64,000 nt of DNA, from assembly GCF_001642735.1 (NCBI RefSeq), contig NZ_LWHM01000016.1:124001-188000 (forward strand). Direction: 5' to 3'. Within the stretch, counting starts at the first letter, position 1, and the number at the start of each line of letters is the position of its first letter. The notes below the pieces were generated by a model. It worked only from the letters and a program-made list of their open reading frames with translations. It was not told the DNA's origin and did no database searches. Position numbers and translations under genes: made by a program. This stretch comes from Pseudohongiella nitratireducens. Its GTDB lineage: Bacteria > Pseudomonadota > Gammaproteobacteria > Pseudomonadales > Pseudohongiellaceae. This document shows positions 1 through 9,009 of this stretch, piece by piece.

Positions 1-371
1 GTTACACCGGCAATATCAAGCAGCATGAAGAAAACCAACAGGAATAACAGGAAACCCAGAGCACCCTGACCCGCTGGCAATTCATCGATTTGCAGAGACA
101 GCTGTTCCAGCTCTGCACCGCTCAGACCGGCAATACGTGTCTTGGCATCTTCAACATTCACACCACGCTCTGTCAGCATCTGCTGAACCTTTTCCTGTGA
201 CATGAACGCATTCACTTTGGCGAGATTTTCGCTGTGCTGTTGCTGTGACAACAACTGCTGTGTTGTTACCATACCCTCATTAGCGGCCATGGCACTGGGC
301 TGAAATGCGATGCCCGCGGTAAAGACAAGTGCCAACATCCATACTGATACAGAACGAATTGCTTTTTTCAT
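1..371 (-). CDS. PA2779 family protein (3' end outside window)
   Basis: Partial gene; the first 123 codons are present and the reading frame is still open at base 1. The product begins with a basic stretch (MKKAIRS), a hydrophobic segment and an AMA site, so it should be exported. A polar, glutamine-rich middle follows (QQLLSQQQHSENLAKV), and a second hydrophobic segment (about residues 103-120, ending LLDIAGV) runs up to the window edge. This two-helix layout with a C-terminal LLDIAGVT motif is that of the PA2779 family, whose function is unknown; members are commonly followed by a PA2778-type cysteine peptidase, which would lie outside the window. A strong ribosome site (AAGGGAG) precedes the ATG. 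The gene sits 33 bases downstream of the MscS gene, so the two may be co-transcribed. Confidence 0.75.
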   Translation of the reverse strand, partial: MKKAIRSVSVWMLALVFTAGIAFQPSAMAANEGMVTTQQLLSQQQHSENLAKVNAFMSQEKVQQMLTERGVNVEDAKTRIAGLSGAELEQLSLQIDELPAGQGALGFLLFLLVFFMLLDIAGV

Positions 372-404
372 AGGGTTTCTCCCTTCTCTAGTGGCTTAAG
401 TGAA

Positions 405-1262
405 CTAATTCCCAGTTTCACTCGTTATCTCGGTCGCAGTGACCTGATGTATGTGAACGTCGCGCTGTGGAAACGGAATACTCAAACCTTCCTTGTCGAA
501 CGTTTTGTAAACCATCTCGTTCATTCGAAAGTGCACGCCCCAATAATCCGCGGCGTTTACCCAGACCCGTACCACAATATTGACAGAACTGTCTGCCAGT
601 GCAGAAACCGCCATAAAAGGTTCCGGGTCTTTCAGAATACGTTCATCTTCATCAATCAACCGCCCCAGCACTTCGTATGCTTTATCGACATCATCTCCGT
701 AAGCGATGCCGAAAGTCCAGTCGACACGACGTTGGGCTTGTGCAGAAAAGTTGGTCAACGAATCCGTTGCCAGTGGTCCATTCGGCAAAATAATGGTTTT
801 GTTATCCGGTGTCGTTAAAATCGTAACGAAAATCTGGATCTCTTTCACCGTACCCATGTAACCCTGGGCGTCAATAAAGTCACCGACTTTGAAATATTTG
901 AAAAACAAAATCATTACACCACCGGCGAAATTCTGTAATGTGCCTGACAGCGCCAGGCCTACGGCCAGGCCGGCGGCACCCAGAATTGCCACGAATGACG
1001 TCATTTCAATCCCAAGCACACTGAGCGCGGTGATGTAGACCATCACTTTAAGCAGGATAGACACCAGGCTGCAGAGGAAAGAGCAAAGGGATTGGTCGAC
1101 TTTCGAGCGATCCAGGATCCGGCGCACAACACCCAGGATAATATTGGCAATCCACAGACCAATGACCAGGGTGAAAATAGCACCTACCAGCTGTACGCCG
1201 TAGGTCATCACCATCGCCGTCAGCGCTTCGGTGGAAAATTCAAAGTTCTGCATAAATTCCAT
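405..1262 (-). CDS. MscS family small-conductance mechanosensitive channel
   Basis: A 285-residue inner-membrane channel of the MscS family, which releases solutes on osmotic downshock. An N-terminal helix (about 17-40) and two further helices lead into the pore helix, which is rich in Gly and Ala (GAAGLAVGLALSGTLQNFAGG, written here only to locate the segment near residues 94-114). The cytoplasmic beta domain follows with the family motif ending VGDFI, then LPNGPL and the SLTNFSAQ region. Length matches the compact E. coli MscS type (286 residues). The start at 1262 is preceded by GAAGAGAG; a second ATG three codons in is possible. It reads toward the PA2779-family gene. Confidence 0.9.
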   Translation of the reverse strand: MEFMQNFEFSTEALTAMVMTYGVQLVGAIFTLVIGLWIANIILGVVRRILDRSKVDQSLCSFLCSLVSILLKVMVYITALSVLGIEMTSFVAILGAAGLAVGLALSGTLQNFAGGVMILFFKYFKVGDFIDAQGYMGTVKEIQIFVTILTTPDNKTIILPNGPLATDSLTNFSAQAQRRVDWTFGIAYGDDVDKAYEVLGRLIDEDERILKDPEPFMAVSALADSSVNIVVRVWVNAADYWGVHFRMNEMVYKTFDKEGLSIPFPQRDVHIHQVTATEITSETGN

Positions 1263-1444
1263 AGTTCAACTCTCTTCTTATTCATTTATTCGCCCGTCCA
1301 GGGCTTATTCCATTAACCTATAACTTACCCACCAGTGTCAAATGGGTGTTTACAAAGCAGTGTAATTCTTCCATAACTTGTTATTATGACAGCTGAAACT
1401 CATAATCCAGCTTTAACCCCTGCCCAGGGATACAGGAGAGGGCT

Positions 1445-2800
1445 ATGCTGACAGCCACCCCCAGTTGCCTCACCCGCCTGACAACGGCCTTGAGGGCACT
1501 AATTCGCAATACTTCACGTGCTCTGATTATTTCTGCTGGCGTTGCTTCCTTACCTGCGGACAGCTTCGCTCAGACCTCGCCGACAGCCATTACCGGCGCC
1601 AGAATCATTACCGGGCTGAACCAGCCCGCCATTGAAGATGGCACCCTGGTTTTTGAGCAGGGACGTATTACTGCGGTAGGCGAATCCGCCAGTATTACGC
1701 TGCCGGGCAACACTCACATTATCAACCTCAATGGCAAAACCCTCATGCCGGGACTGGTTAATGCCCATGGCCATGCCGGGAATGTTCGCGGCTTGGAAAA
1801 CGGACACTACAGTCGCGAAAACCTGATTCGCCAACTGCGTCTGTATGCTGCCTATGGCGTCACCACGGTTGTCAGCCTGGGTGATGACCAGGCAGAAGGC
1901 TTTACCCTTCGTGACGAACAGGCCACACCGGCTCTTGATCGGGCCAGGCTGTTCGTGGCTGGTCCGGTCCTGTCAGCCAGCTCCCCTGAGCAGGCGATAG
2001 AACGCGTTGACGCAACAGCTGCCATGGACCCGAATTTCATAAAAGTCCGCGTTGATGACAACCTGGGCCGTACGCCCAAAATGCCTGCCGATGTTTACCG
2101 TGCATTTAGTCAACGTGCCAGTCACCACAATATTCCGCTGGCCGTTCATGCCTATTATCTGGAAGACAGTAAAGCCGTCGTCGAGGCTGGTGCTGATTTG
2201 CTTGCTCACAGTGTACGCGACACCAGCGTCGATCAGGCTTTTATCGACCTGCTCAATGAGACCGGCGTATGCTATGTCCCCACTCTCACGAGAGAGGTTT
2301 CTACGTTTGTCTATGAAAACGAACCCGCATTTTTCACTGACCCGTTTTTCCTTGCCAACGCAGAGCCTGATACGCTGACAGCTTTGCGCGACGAGGACCG
2401 CCAACAGGCCATCCGGAACAGTCAATCTGCGCAACATTATAAAACCGCCCTCAATACCGCCATGGAGAATCTTAAGCGCCTCAACGAAGGCGGGGTGACC
2501 ATTGCCATGGGTACAGATAGTGGCCCACCTGCCCGTTTTCAGGGGTATTTTGAACACATGGAAATGTGGATGATGCAAGACGCCGGCCTGTCTCCGGCAG
2601 ATATTATCCGTTCAGCCACGTCCCAGGCAGCAAACTGCACCTTTCTCGAAGGTGTCGGCAGCTTGCAGGCAGGCTATTGGGCCGATTTCCTGGTTCTTTC
2701 CGAAAATCCATTGCAGGATATCAACCTGACACGGTCACTTGAGCAGGTATGGATAGCAGGAAAACCGATTGAGAGAACTGGCTTTGCGACGCAACCTTAA
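1445..2800 (+). CDS. Secreted amidohydrolase family protein
   Basis: A 451-residue metal-dependent hydrolase of the amidohydrolase superfamily (imidazolonepropionase/prolidase-like branch). A long N-terminal segment with a hydrophobic core ends near ADSFAQ (about residue 43), suggesting export. Visible metal-site motifs are NAHGH (HxH, about residue 107), a lysine in IKVRVDD, His in LAVHAY, His in LLAHS, and the Asp in MGTDSG. The C-terminal beta sandwich carries GSLQAGYWADFLVL, typical of the superfamily. The substrate cannot be told from sequence. The ATG follows a good site (CAGGAGAG). The gene ends 16 bases before the histidine kinase gene, so the two probably form an operon. Confidence 0.85.
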   Translation: MLTATPSCLTRLTTALRALIRNTSRALIISAGVASLPADSFAQTSPTAITGARIITGLNQPAIEDGTLVFEQGRITAVGESASITLPGNTHIINLNGKTLMPGLVNAHGHAGNVRGLENGHYSRENLIRQLRLYAAYGVTTVVSLGDDQAEGFTLRDEQATPALDRARLFVAGPVLSASSPEQAIERVDATAAMDPNFIKVRVDDNLGRTPKMPADVYRAFSQRASHHNIPLAVHAYYLEDSKAVVEAGADLLAHSVRDTSVDQAFIDLLNETGVCYVPTLTREVSTFVYENEPAFFTDPFFLANAEPDTLTALRDEDRQQAIRNSQSAQHYKTALNTAMENLKRLNEGGVTIAMGTDSGPPARFQGYFEHMEMWMMQDAGLSPADIIRSATSQAANCTFLEGVGSLQAGYWADFLVLSENPLQDINLTRSLEQVWIAGKPIERTGFATQP

Positions 2801-2816
2801 CTCCCCTGGCAAGATA

Positions 2817-3965
2817 ATGGAATCACACCCCATGGACTCTTTCTGGAACAGTGACCGGGCTCAAAATCTGACTGGGGCTGCCGTACTGGTCATTGTCAGT
2901 ATGCTCAGTGTTTACCTGCTCGGTCAGTCCAGTGAACCCTGGCCCGGCCATATGGCTCTGGCCACTTCGCTGTTTGGCCTGAACCTGGCACTTTTCTTTT
3001 TATACACTCAGCCCTGGGTTCAGCGATTCCGCCCCCGCAAACTACTTATGCTAAGCCTGGAAGCAGTGACAATTGTCAGCCTGTACTTCCTCGTTAACAT
3101 CAGCTTCATTGCGATCCTCGGCATCGTCTGGATTGTTCAAGTCGCCGAAACTCTGCCGATTCGAACAACTGGCTGGCTGCTGGCCGGCGCCGTCAGTGTT
3201 TTCACTATTAGCCAGACTTTTCACTGGCAAGGCACCAGCCTGATGTTAGCGCTGACCGGGTCAGTCACATTATCCCTGTTCCATCTGTTTGCCGTTATCG
3301 CGACACACCGGGCAAGGCGAGAGCAAGTGCTGAGGGAGGAAACTGCAGCGTTAAACCGTGAACTTCTCGCGACACGCGAATTGCTGACCGAGCATTCCCG
3401 TCAATCAGAACGACTGCGAATTGCCCGTGACCTTCACGACCTGTTGGGTCACCATTTAACGGCACAAATTCTCCAGCTTGAGGTCGCTACACATATCACG
3501 GAAGGTGATGGCCGGCAAAAGGTCGAACAGGCGCTGGCACTGGGCAAGTTACTCTTGAGCGACTTACGCACAGCCGTCAGTGAGCTGCGTGAAGATGAAC
3601 CGATCAAGTTTGAAGATGCTATTGAGAAACTGATCAGTGACTTACCAGGCATTCAGGTCCAACTGGATTTTGAAGCACAGCTGGAAGACATAAATCAGGC
3701 TGAAACACTGCTGAGATGCACCCGGGAAGCACTGACTAACGTGCTACGACACAGCAATGCTTCAGAATGCTTGATTACATTCAACCAACAAGACAGCGAT
3801 TTCCAGTTGCGCATCAGCGATAATGGCGTGGCCCGCGAAAAAGTAGAGCCAGGTAATGGCCTGAAAGGTATCCAGGAGCGTGTTGAGGAAACCGGCGGCA
3901 AGGTTTCCTGGTACACAAAAAATGGTTTCACTGTGGATATCCGTTTGCCCGTTACCGGGGATTAA
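2817..3965 (+). CDS. Sensor histidine kinase, HisKA_3 (NarX/DesK) type, orphan
   Basis: About 382 residues. Five or six hydrophobic helices fill the first 165 residues with almost no periplasmic loop, so it probably senses a membrane or intracellular signal. A coiled coil follows, then the dimerisation box RIARDLHDLLGHHL with the phospho-acceptor His near residue 207, and a HATPase domain with N box (REALTNVLRHS), DNG and GNGLKGIQERV. This is the class that normally phosphorylates NarL/FixJ regulators. No response regulator gene lies next to it: the following gene is convergent. The ATG at 2817 is preferred over an upstream TTG inside the amidohydrolase gene; 2832 is another candidate. Confidence 0.85.
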   Translation: MESHPMDSFWNSDRAQNLTGAAVLVIVSMLSVYLLGQSSEPWPGHMALATSLFGLNLALFFLYTQPWVQRFRPRKLLMLSLEAVTIVSLYFLVNISFIAILGIVWIVQVAETLPIRTTGWLLAGAVSVFTISQTFHWQGTSLMLALTGSVTLSLFHLFAVIATHRARREQVLREETAALNRELLATRELLTEHSRQSERLRIARDLHDLLGHHLTAQILQLEVATHITEGDGRQKVEQALALGKLLLSDLRTAVSELREDEPIKFEDAIEKLISDLPGIQVQLDFEAQLEDINQAETLLRCTREALTNVLRHSNASECLITFNQQDSDFQLRISDNGVAREKVEPGNGLKGIQERVEETGGKVSWYTKNGFTVDIRLPVTGD

Positions 3966-3980
3966 GCAGCCACCAATCTA

Positions 3981-4796
3981 CTAACTGACATGCCTTCGCA
4001 CATTGGCTGATACCCACTCAGACAGCAGCACGGTAAGAAAGATCAACACAAAGACGGTTGCCACCTGAGCCCAGGCCAGATTGTTGATTGCCGCATTCAT
4101 AGCCAACCCTATACCACCAGCGCCGACCAGCCCCAATGTCGTAGATTCACGAATATTGATATCCCAACGGTACACACTGATACCGGCAAAAGCGGGTTTG
4201 ATTTGCGGCCATATAGCGACCTGAAGGACCTGCATCGGGCTTGCCCCAGTGGAACGCACAGCTTCAACAGGCCCCACCTCAACTTCTTCTATGGCTTCAT
4301 AAAGCAACTTCCCCAGAAACCCGATAGAGCGCAGTGCAATTGCCAGCATTCCGGCAAACACCCCGGGCCCGACAATGGTAACCAGCAACATCGCCCAGAT
4401 CAGCGCGTTGATAGACCTGGAACTAACGATTACCAGCAAAGCAAAGCCACGCAAAACCGGATGGGGGCTGGTATTGCGGGCAGCCAGAAACGCCAAAGGA
4501 AATGCAATGAGCAGTCCCAGCAAGGTACCAATGGTAGCGATATTTATCGTATCCCATAGCGGCGCCAGCAAAGATCCTGTCACCTGCCAGTCAGGTGGCA
4601 CCATCCGCCCCAGCAAACTCAGTGCTTGCTCGTCAGCATCATACAGAAACTCCCAAATAGTATTTTCCGATATGACCCTCCAGCAAATACAGAATAATGC
4701 CAGACCTGAGAACCAGAGCCCCCAGGCGATCAAACGCTGCCTGCGGCTTTTAGGATGCCAACTGACGCTACCGCTTTTTAAATAATTGACAGGCAT
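3981..4796 (-). CDS. phnE: Phosphonate-type ABC transporter permease (second PhnE)
   Basis: Inner-membrane permease of the PhnE/PtxC family with about six helices and the coupling motif EVGPVEAVRSTGASPMQVL, which docks on the ATPase. It shares the C-terminal signature MYR/VYRWDINIRESTTLGLVGAGGIG with the preceding permease, so the pair arose by duplication and would form a heterodimeric pore. The start is probably the ATG at 4796, which overlaps the stop of the upstream phnE gene (TGATG, translational coupling); a GTG at 4808 is also in frame. It is the last gene of phnD-C-E-E and converges on the histidine kinase gene with only 15 bases between. Confidence 0.9.
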   Translation of the reverse strand: MPVNYLKSGSVSWHPKSRRQRLIAWGLWFSGLALFCICWRVISENTIWEFLYDADEQALSLLGRMVPPDWQVTGSLLAPLWDTINIATIGTLLGLLIAFPLAFLAARNTSPHPVLRGFALLVIVSSRSINALIWAMLLVTIVGPGVFAGMLAIALRSIGFLGKLLYEAIEEVEVGPVEAVRSTGASPMQVLQVAIWPQIKPAFAGISVYRWDINIRESTTLGLVGAGGIGLAMNAAINNLAWAQVATVFVLIFLTVLLSEWVSANVRRHVS

Positions 4797-5626
4797 CAGG
4801 CAGTCCACCGTCTGATATGGCCAGAGAGGTATTCACTGAGCAGTACAATGATAATAATCAAGATCAGAATGGCAGCAGAAGTGTCATAGTCATATCGGTT
4901 AATAGACGTATTCAACGTTGCACCAATCCCCCCCGCACCCACAATGCCGATCACTGCCGACTCGCGAAAATTAATATCCAGGCGATACATGCTAAGCCCT
5001 ATCAAGCGTGGCATCACTTGCGGCTGCACCGCATAGTTAACCCACTGTAACCAGCCAGCACCGGTTGCTTTGACCGCTTCAAGTGCGTCTTTTCTGACAT
5101 CCTCGATATCTTCTGCCAACAGTTTTGCAGTAAAACCCAACGTCGCAAAAGCCAGTGTCATTACCCCGGCAAGTGGACCAAAACCAAACATGGTGACAAA
5201 CAGAATGGCAATAATGATTTCCTGAAAAGTGCGCGAAATGGCAATGACAGCCCGACAAAACAGGTACACCGGAGTGGGTGCCATATTTGCTGCAGCCCCC
5301 AGACCTACCGGTATGGCCAGCACGGTACCTATCACTGTCGCGACAAATGTCATGGTAAGACTTTCCAGCAGGCCCAGACCAATTTCATCCAGGCGAGACA
5401 TAAAGTCAGGACGGGTAAAAGATGCAACAAAGTCCAGACCACGATCCATGCCCTGTGAAACACGGGCCCAATTGACCTCGATACTCGATGTTGCCAGAAC
5501 AAGATAAACGAGCACTGCGGCGTTTAAGGTGAGCCGTTTCCAGCGTTGCCCGATAACCGGCAGAGGCCTCCAGACCCCTTGCCGGGCAGCGTTCAAGCGG
5601 ACATCTTTGCCTGAGATGTCAGTCAT
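4796..5626 (-). CDS. phnE: Phosphonate-type ABC transporter permease (first PhnE)
   Basis: Permease of about 276 residues, PhnE family. After a short N-terminal tail come about six membrane helices and the coupling loop [20 protein letters not shown]. The C-terminal half holds [24 protein letters not shown], the signature shared with the downstream paralogue. The ATG at 5626 is chosen because it has a good site (CAGGAG) eight bases upstream; it overlaps the end of phnC by eight bases. The partner ATPase and binding protein are the two upstream genes. Substrate specificity of this family covers phosphonates, phosphite and related P compounds and cannot be read from the permease. Confidence 0.9.
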   Translation of the reverse strand: MTDISGKDVRLNAARQGVWRPLPVIGQRWKRLTLNAAVLVYLVLATSSIEVNWARVSQGMDRGLDFVASFTRPDFMSRLDEIGLGLLESLTMTFVATVIGTVLAIPVGLGAAANMAPTPVYLFCRAVIAISRTFQEIIIAILFVTMFGFGPLAGVMTLAFATLGFTAKLLAEDIEDVRKDALEAVKATGAGWLQWVNYAVQPQVMPRLIGLSMYRLDINFRESAVIGIVGAGGIGATLNTSINRYDYDTSAAILILIIIIVLLSEYLSGHIRRWTA

Positions 5627-6380
5627 CTGCGGGCTCCTGCCAGTCTTCCAGGCCATAAATGTCTGTTAACACCTGTTCTGACAAGGCTTCAGGTTTGCCG
5701 TCAAACACAACAGCCCCCTGCTGCAGGCCAATAACCCGGCTGACAAACTGTTGTGCCAAAGCCACATCGTGGATATTGATGATAGCGGCCAGATTCTGCT
5801 CCCTGCACAACTCACATAACAGCCTCATAATTTGCCGTGAACTCTTCGGGTCAAGGCTGGCTGTCGGCTCGTCAACAAGGAGTAAAGCAGGTCGCTGCAT
5901 CAGTGCGCGGGCAATGCCCACACGTTGTTTCTGTCCACCGGAGAGGGCATCTGAACGTTTATCCAGCATCTCACTGAGGCCGACCCTGTCCAGTAATTGT
6001 GTCGCGTATTTGATATCGGCAGCCGGGTAGCGACGCAACAGGCTTTGCCAAAACCCGACGTAGGCAAGACGGCCAGACAATACATTTTCCATAACGCTTA
6101 AGCGCTCTACCAGTGCATAATTCTGGAAAATCATGCCAATCTGCCGCCTGGCCATCCGCAGTTGCCGTCCTTTTAACAATTCAAGACGGCTGTCGTTCAA
6201 CAATACCTGACCATCAGTTGGCTGGACCAACTGGTTAATACAGCGAATCAGCGTGCTTTTACCGGCACCAGAAGGACCAATCAGGGCAACCACTTCGCCA
6301 GCCGCCACATTGAAGCTCACATTATTCAGTGCCAGTTCACCACCAGCGTAGCGTTTGGAAACGCCCTTCAGTTCCAGCAT
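5619..6380 (-). CDS. phnC: Phosphonate-type ABC transporter ATP-binding protein
   Basis: Cytoplasmic ATPase, about 253 residues. Walker [11 protein letters not shown] loop in MIFQNY, signature [15 protein letters not shown], Walker [13 protein letters not shown] and the switch His in INIHDV are all intact. [16 protein letters not shown] just after the Q loop is typical of PhnC. The ATG at 6380 is preferred because a GGAA site lies just upstream and it matches the family start ([11 protein letters not shown]); an in-frame ATG at 6404 is possible. It is translated between phnD and the first phnE, and overlaps the latter by eight bases. Confidence 0.93.
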   Translation of the reverse strand: MLELKGVSKRYAGGELALNNVSFNVAAGEVVALIGPSGAGKSTLIRCINQLVQPTDGQVLLNDSRLELLKGRQLRMARRQIGMIFQNYALVERLSVMENVLSGRLAYVGFWQSLLRRYPAADIKYATQLLDRVGLSEMLDKRSDALSGGQKQRVGIARALMQRPALLLVDEPTASLDPKSSRQIMRLLCELCREQNLAAIINIHDVALAQQFVSRVIGLQQGAVVFDGKPEALSEQVLTDIYGLEDWQEPADD

Positions 6381-6431
6381 GCAGATTTCCTTATTATTTT
6401 GCACCGCTATAGCCGGTTGCCTTTCACCTGA

Positions 6432-7421
6432 CTAATCACAATAATATGTGGTGTCGTTAACCCGGTCGATATCACGTATCAGCGACCAATGCTCCTGATA
6501 GGTCACAGGAATAAACTGTGACATGCCCGCATCAGCAAACTCTGCGGCGAGCGCACTGCCTTCCCAGTCGTAGTCGAAAAATGCTGCTCTGATCTTGCTG
6601 GCAAGTGCCGGCGCAAGATCGTGCGCAATGCCATAAGCTGTCGTCGGGAATGTCTGGGAGCGATAAACCATGCGGTATTGCGATTCGGAAACCACACCCC
6701 GTCCGACCATCCTTTTCAGTACTTCATTTGCGACTGCAGCTGCCGGGTAATCTCCGTTCACAACGCCAAGGATGGAATTATCATGGCTCCCTGAATAAGT
6801 AGATTCATAATCCACACCGGCAGTCAGATTAAATTCTCCCTCAAGAATACTCACTGGCGCCTTAAACCCTGAATTTGATGTTGGCGAGGTAAATGCCAGC
6901 TTTTTGCCACGTAAATCTTCGGGAGAGTTAATGTCACTGCCTGGATAGGTAATCAGCTCCATTTCATAGCCGTATTGCCCATTCTCACCCGCCATCATGG
7001 CAAATGGCACAAAGCCGGAGCAGTTCACTGCAACCGGGGTAGAGCCGGTGTTAAATCCGGCAATATGTAAACGCCCTGCTCGCATGGCTTCCAGTTGGGC
7101 AGCATTAGACTGGACGGGAAAAAAACGAATTTCCTTATCGGTGGCATCGCTGAGGTGTTGAATGAAGTCGTCCCAGACCCGGGCATAGAGAGCAGGGTCT
7201 TCCACCGGGGTATAGGCAAAGACCAGAATTCGGGGATCTCGCCAGTCCTCTTTTAAGGCCGGGTTATCAGCGACCAGGTCATCATTGGCATCCTGATACC
7301 GGGGGGACAGGCCACGTTGCTGAGCAACAGCGGAGCCAGCAAGAAGCATCAGGAAAAGCAGCAAGGCAGAGCGACTGTAACGCAGGGCGCTGCACCTCAG
7401 GTAATTTGACAGACAGTTCAT
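6432..7421 (-). CDS. phnD: Phosphate/phosphite/phosphonate ABC transporter substrate-binding protein
   Basis: A 329-residue periplasmic binding protein of the PhnD family. The N terminus is basic, then hydrophobic (ALLLFLMLLAGSAVA, cleavage near AVA-QQ). Family features follow: YTPVEDP, the ligand-loop stretch LHIAGFNTGSTPVAVN, and the TSNSGFKAPVSIL segment after KLAFTSP, which in this family contacts the phosphoryl group. It heads a four-gene importer operon. No carbon-phosphorus lyase, phosphonatase or phosphite dehydrogenase gene is present in the window, so the transported compound and its fate are open. Confidence 0.9.
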   Translation of the reverse strand: MNCLSNYLRCSALRYSRSALLLFLMLLAGSAVAQQRGLSPRYQDANDDLVADNPALKEDWRDPRILVFAYTPVEDPALYARVWDDFIQHLSDATDKEIRFFPVQSNAAQLEAMRAGRLHIAGFNTGSTPVAVNCSGFVPFAMMAGENGQYGYEMELITYPGSDINSPEDLRGKKLAFTSPTSNSGFKAPVSILEGEFNLTAGVDYESTYSGSHDNSILGVVNGDYPAAAVANEVLKRMVGRGVVSESQYRMVYRSQTFPTTAYGIAHDLAPALASKIRAAFFDYDWEGSALAAEFADAGMSQFIPVTYQEHWSLIRDIDRVNDTTYYCD

Positions 7422-7480
7422 CGGAAAATCGCTGTTTATTATTTGTTTGATACGATCATAACAGCCTCGAGAGGCGCTGC

Positions 7481-8116
7481 CTATGAGTCAGGGCCTGTTC
7501 CCGCCATGGCAGCATGATGCTGCCAGAGTGCCTGAAACTGGGCCAGCACGTGAGCAAAGTCAGCATTATTCAGCAAACGGTCTGCACCCTCTTCAGGTGG
7601 TTCAAAATCGCCCTGTAGCGCGCGTGCGCTGCTTAAACTGATACCTTCCTGACGGTTTTCAATCCGGCGTTCCCAAAGCGACACCGGTGAGTCTACCCAC
7701 ACAGCCCGGAAATTCGGTATTTGCGCAGCCAGATATTCTCTATGGCTCTTCTTATAAGCCCCCTGAGAAACAAGGATGTTTTGATGCCCATCAGCATCAG
7801 ACAGCCGCTTTTTAAGCAATTTCGCCAGCCTTTCAAAATAGCGGTCACGCATGGCTGGCGTAAAAGGTCGGGACTCTGCCAATGCCTGTTGCATTTCCGC
7901 AGTGAGGTCAGTGTCGGCATGATAGACAGGCCAGCCATAGTATCGGGCCAGATTGTCTGCAACCCAGCTTTTGCCAACACCTGACAAACCGAAAAAGAAC
8001 CAGACCACCGGCTGCGCTGCCTGATCTTGCCCACCCCCCGAATGCTGACTGTCTCTTTGACTTTGCACTAGCACACCCTGACTAATTACCGGACTGTCGA
8101 GAGATATCTCTGGCAC
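7481..8116 (-). CDS. Gluconokinase-like P-loop kinase
   Basis: A 211-residue predicted cytoplasmic kinase. A P loop FGLSGVGKS lies at about residues 42-50, followed by YHADTD, the segment TPAMRDRYFERLAKLL, and LVSQGAYKKSHREYL, which corresponds to the SALKK(H)YRD region of gluconate kinases. FEPPEEGADRLL near the C terminus also fits that family. The phosphorylated substrate is unknown. The first 30 residues are poorly conserved and the likely start is a GTG at 8116, so the N terminus is uncertain. It ends 59 bases before phnD and is read in the same direction, so it may belong to the phn operon. A hairpin element lies about 45 bases upstream of its start. Confidence 0.65.
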   Translation of the reverse strand: MPEISLDSPVISQGVLVQSQRDSQHSGGGQDQAAQPVVWFFFGLSGVGKSWVADNLARYYGWPVYHADTDLTAEMQQALAESRPFTPAMRDRYFERLAKLLKKRLSDADGHQNILVSQGAYKKSHREYLAAQIPNFRAVWVDSPVSLWERRIENRQEGISLSSARALQGDFEPPEEGADRLLNNADFAHVLAQFQALWQHHAAMAGTGPDS

Positions 8117-8161
8117 GCGAATGCCCGCCCGGACTTGCTGAATGACATGGATTTTACCAAC

Positions 8162-8220
8162 CTCTAATGGGTCGTGGTGAAGAGATCTGTTGCAGAACTT
8201 TGCGCACGACCCACTAGCGT
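8162..8220. repeat. Intergenic inverted-repeat element, copy 1
   Basis: Perfect 9-base arms TGGGTCGTG (8168-8176) and CACGACCCA (8205-8213), extendable to 15 positions with two mismatches, around a 28-base loop. The right arm is followed by CTAGCGT. The same arms and the same CCCACTAGCGT border recur at 37800-37850. It lies between the divergent kinase and YebC-family genes. Confidence 0.7.
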
Positions 8221-8264
8221 GTATTATTCGGCTTTTTGCAGCAACATTGTAACAGGTACCAACA

Positions 8265-8996
8265 ATGGGCAGAGCTTACCAGAACAGAAAAGAGTCCATG
8301 GCCAAAACGGCCGCCGCGAAAACCAAGGTGTACAGCAAGTACGCTCGCGAAATATATGTGTCAGCCAAATCTGGCGGAGTAGACCCTGACGGCAACCTTT
8401 CGCTGCGCAGTCTGCTGGAGCGCGCCAAGAAAGACCAGGTGCCATCCCACGTTATCGACAAGGCGATTGAAAAAGCACAGGGTGGCGCTGGCGAGGACTT
8501 TTCCGTTGCCCGGTACGAAGGCTTTGGCCCTGGCAACTGCATGGTGATCGTCGAGTGCCTGACAGACAACCCTAACCGCACTTTTGGCGACGTCAGGCAG
8601 TGCTTCACCAAGACAAAATGTAAAATTGGCGCTCAAGGCAGTGTCAGTCACATGTTCGACCATTGTGCAATCTTTGCGTTCAGCAGTGATGACGAAGAAG
8701 GTGTGCTCGAGGCCATGCTCAATGCAGAAGTGGATGTCACTGATATTGAGAATGAAGGCGGCACCATCACCATCTTTGCCCCACATACCGAGTACGCCAA
8801 AGCGCGCGAAGCCATTCGTGACAATTTTGGCGACATTGAATTGGACACCGACGAGATCCAGTTTTTACCTCAAACCACCACAGACGTCGGCGGCGATGAT
8901 GTAGCACTGTTTGAAAAATTCACAGAGATGCTGAATGACCTGGATGACGTGCAGAATATTTACCACAATGCGGTATTGCCTGAGGAATCCGACTAG
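8265..8996 (+). CDS. YebC/PmpR family protein (YeeN-type)
   Basis: A 243-residue protein of the YebC family, members of which act as transcriptional regulators and, in recent work on the family, as ribosome-associated factors that help translation of proline-rich stretches. The N terminus [19 protein letters not shown] is that of the YeeN subgroup rather than classical YebC (MAGHSKW...). Conserved parts include [29 protein letters not shown], and [16 protein letters not shown]. The C terminus ends [14 protein letters not shown]. The gene stands alone, convergent with the GGDEF-EAL gene. Confidence 0.9.
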   Translation: MGRAYQNRKESMAKTAAAKTKVYSKYAREIYVSAKSGGVDPDGNLSLRSLLERAKKDQVPSHVIDKAIEKAQGGAGEDFSVARYEGFGPGNCMVIVECLTDNPNRTFGDVRQCFTKTKCKIGAQGSVSHMFDHCAIFAFSSDDEEGVLEAMLNAEVDVTDIENEGGTITIFAPHTEYAKAREAIRDNFGDIELDTDEIQFLPQTTTDVGGDDVALFEKFTEMLNDLDDVQNIYHNAVLPEESD

Positions 8997-9009
8997 TTTT
9001 ACCAGCACT

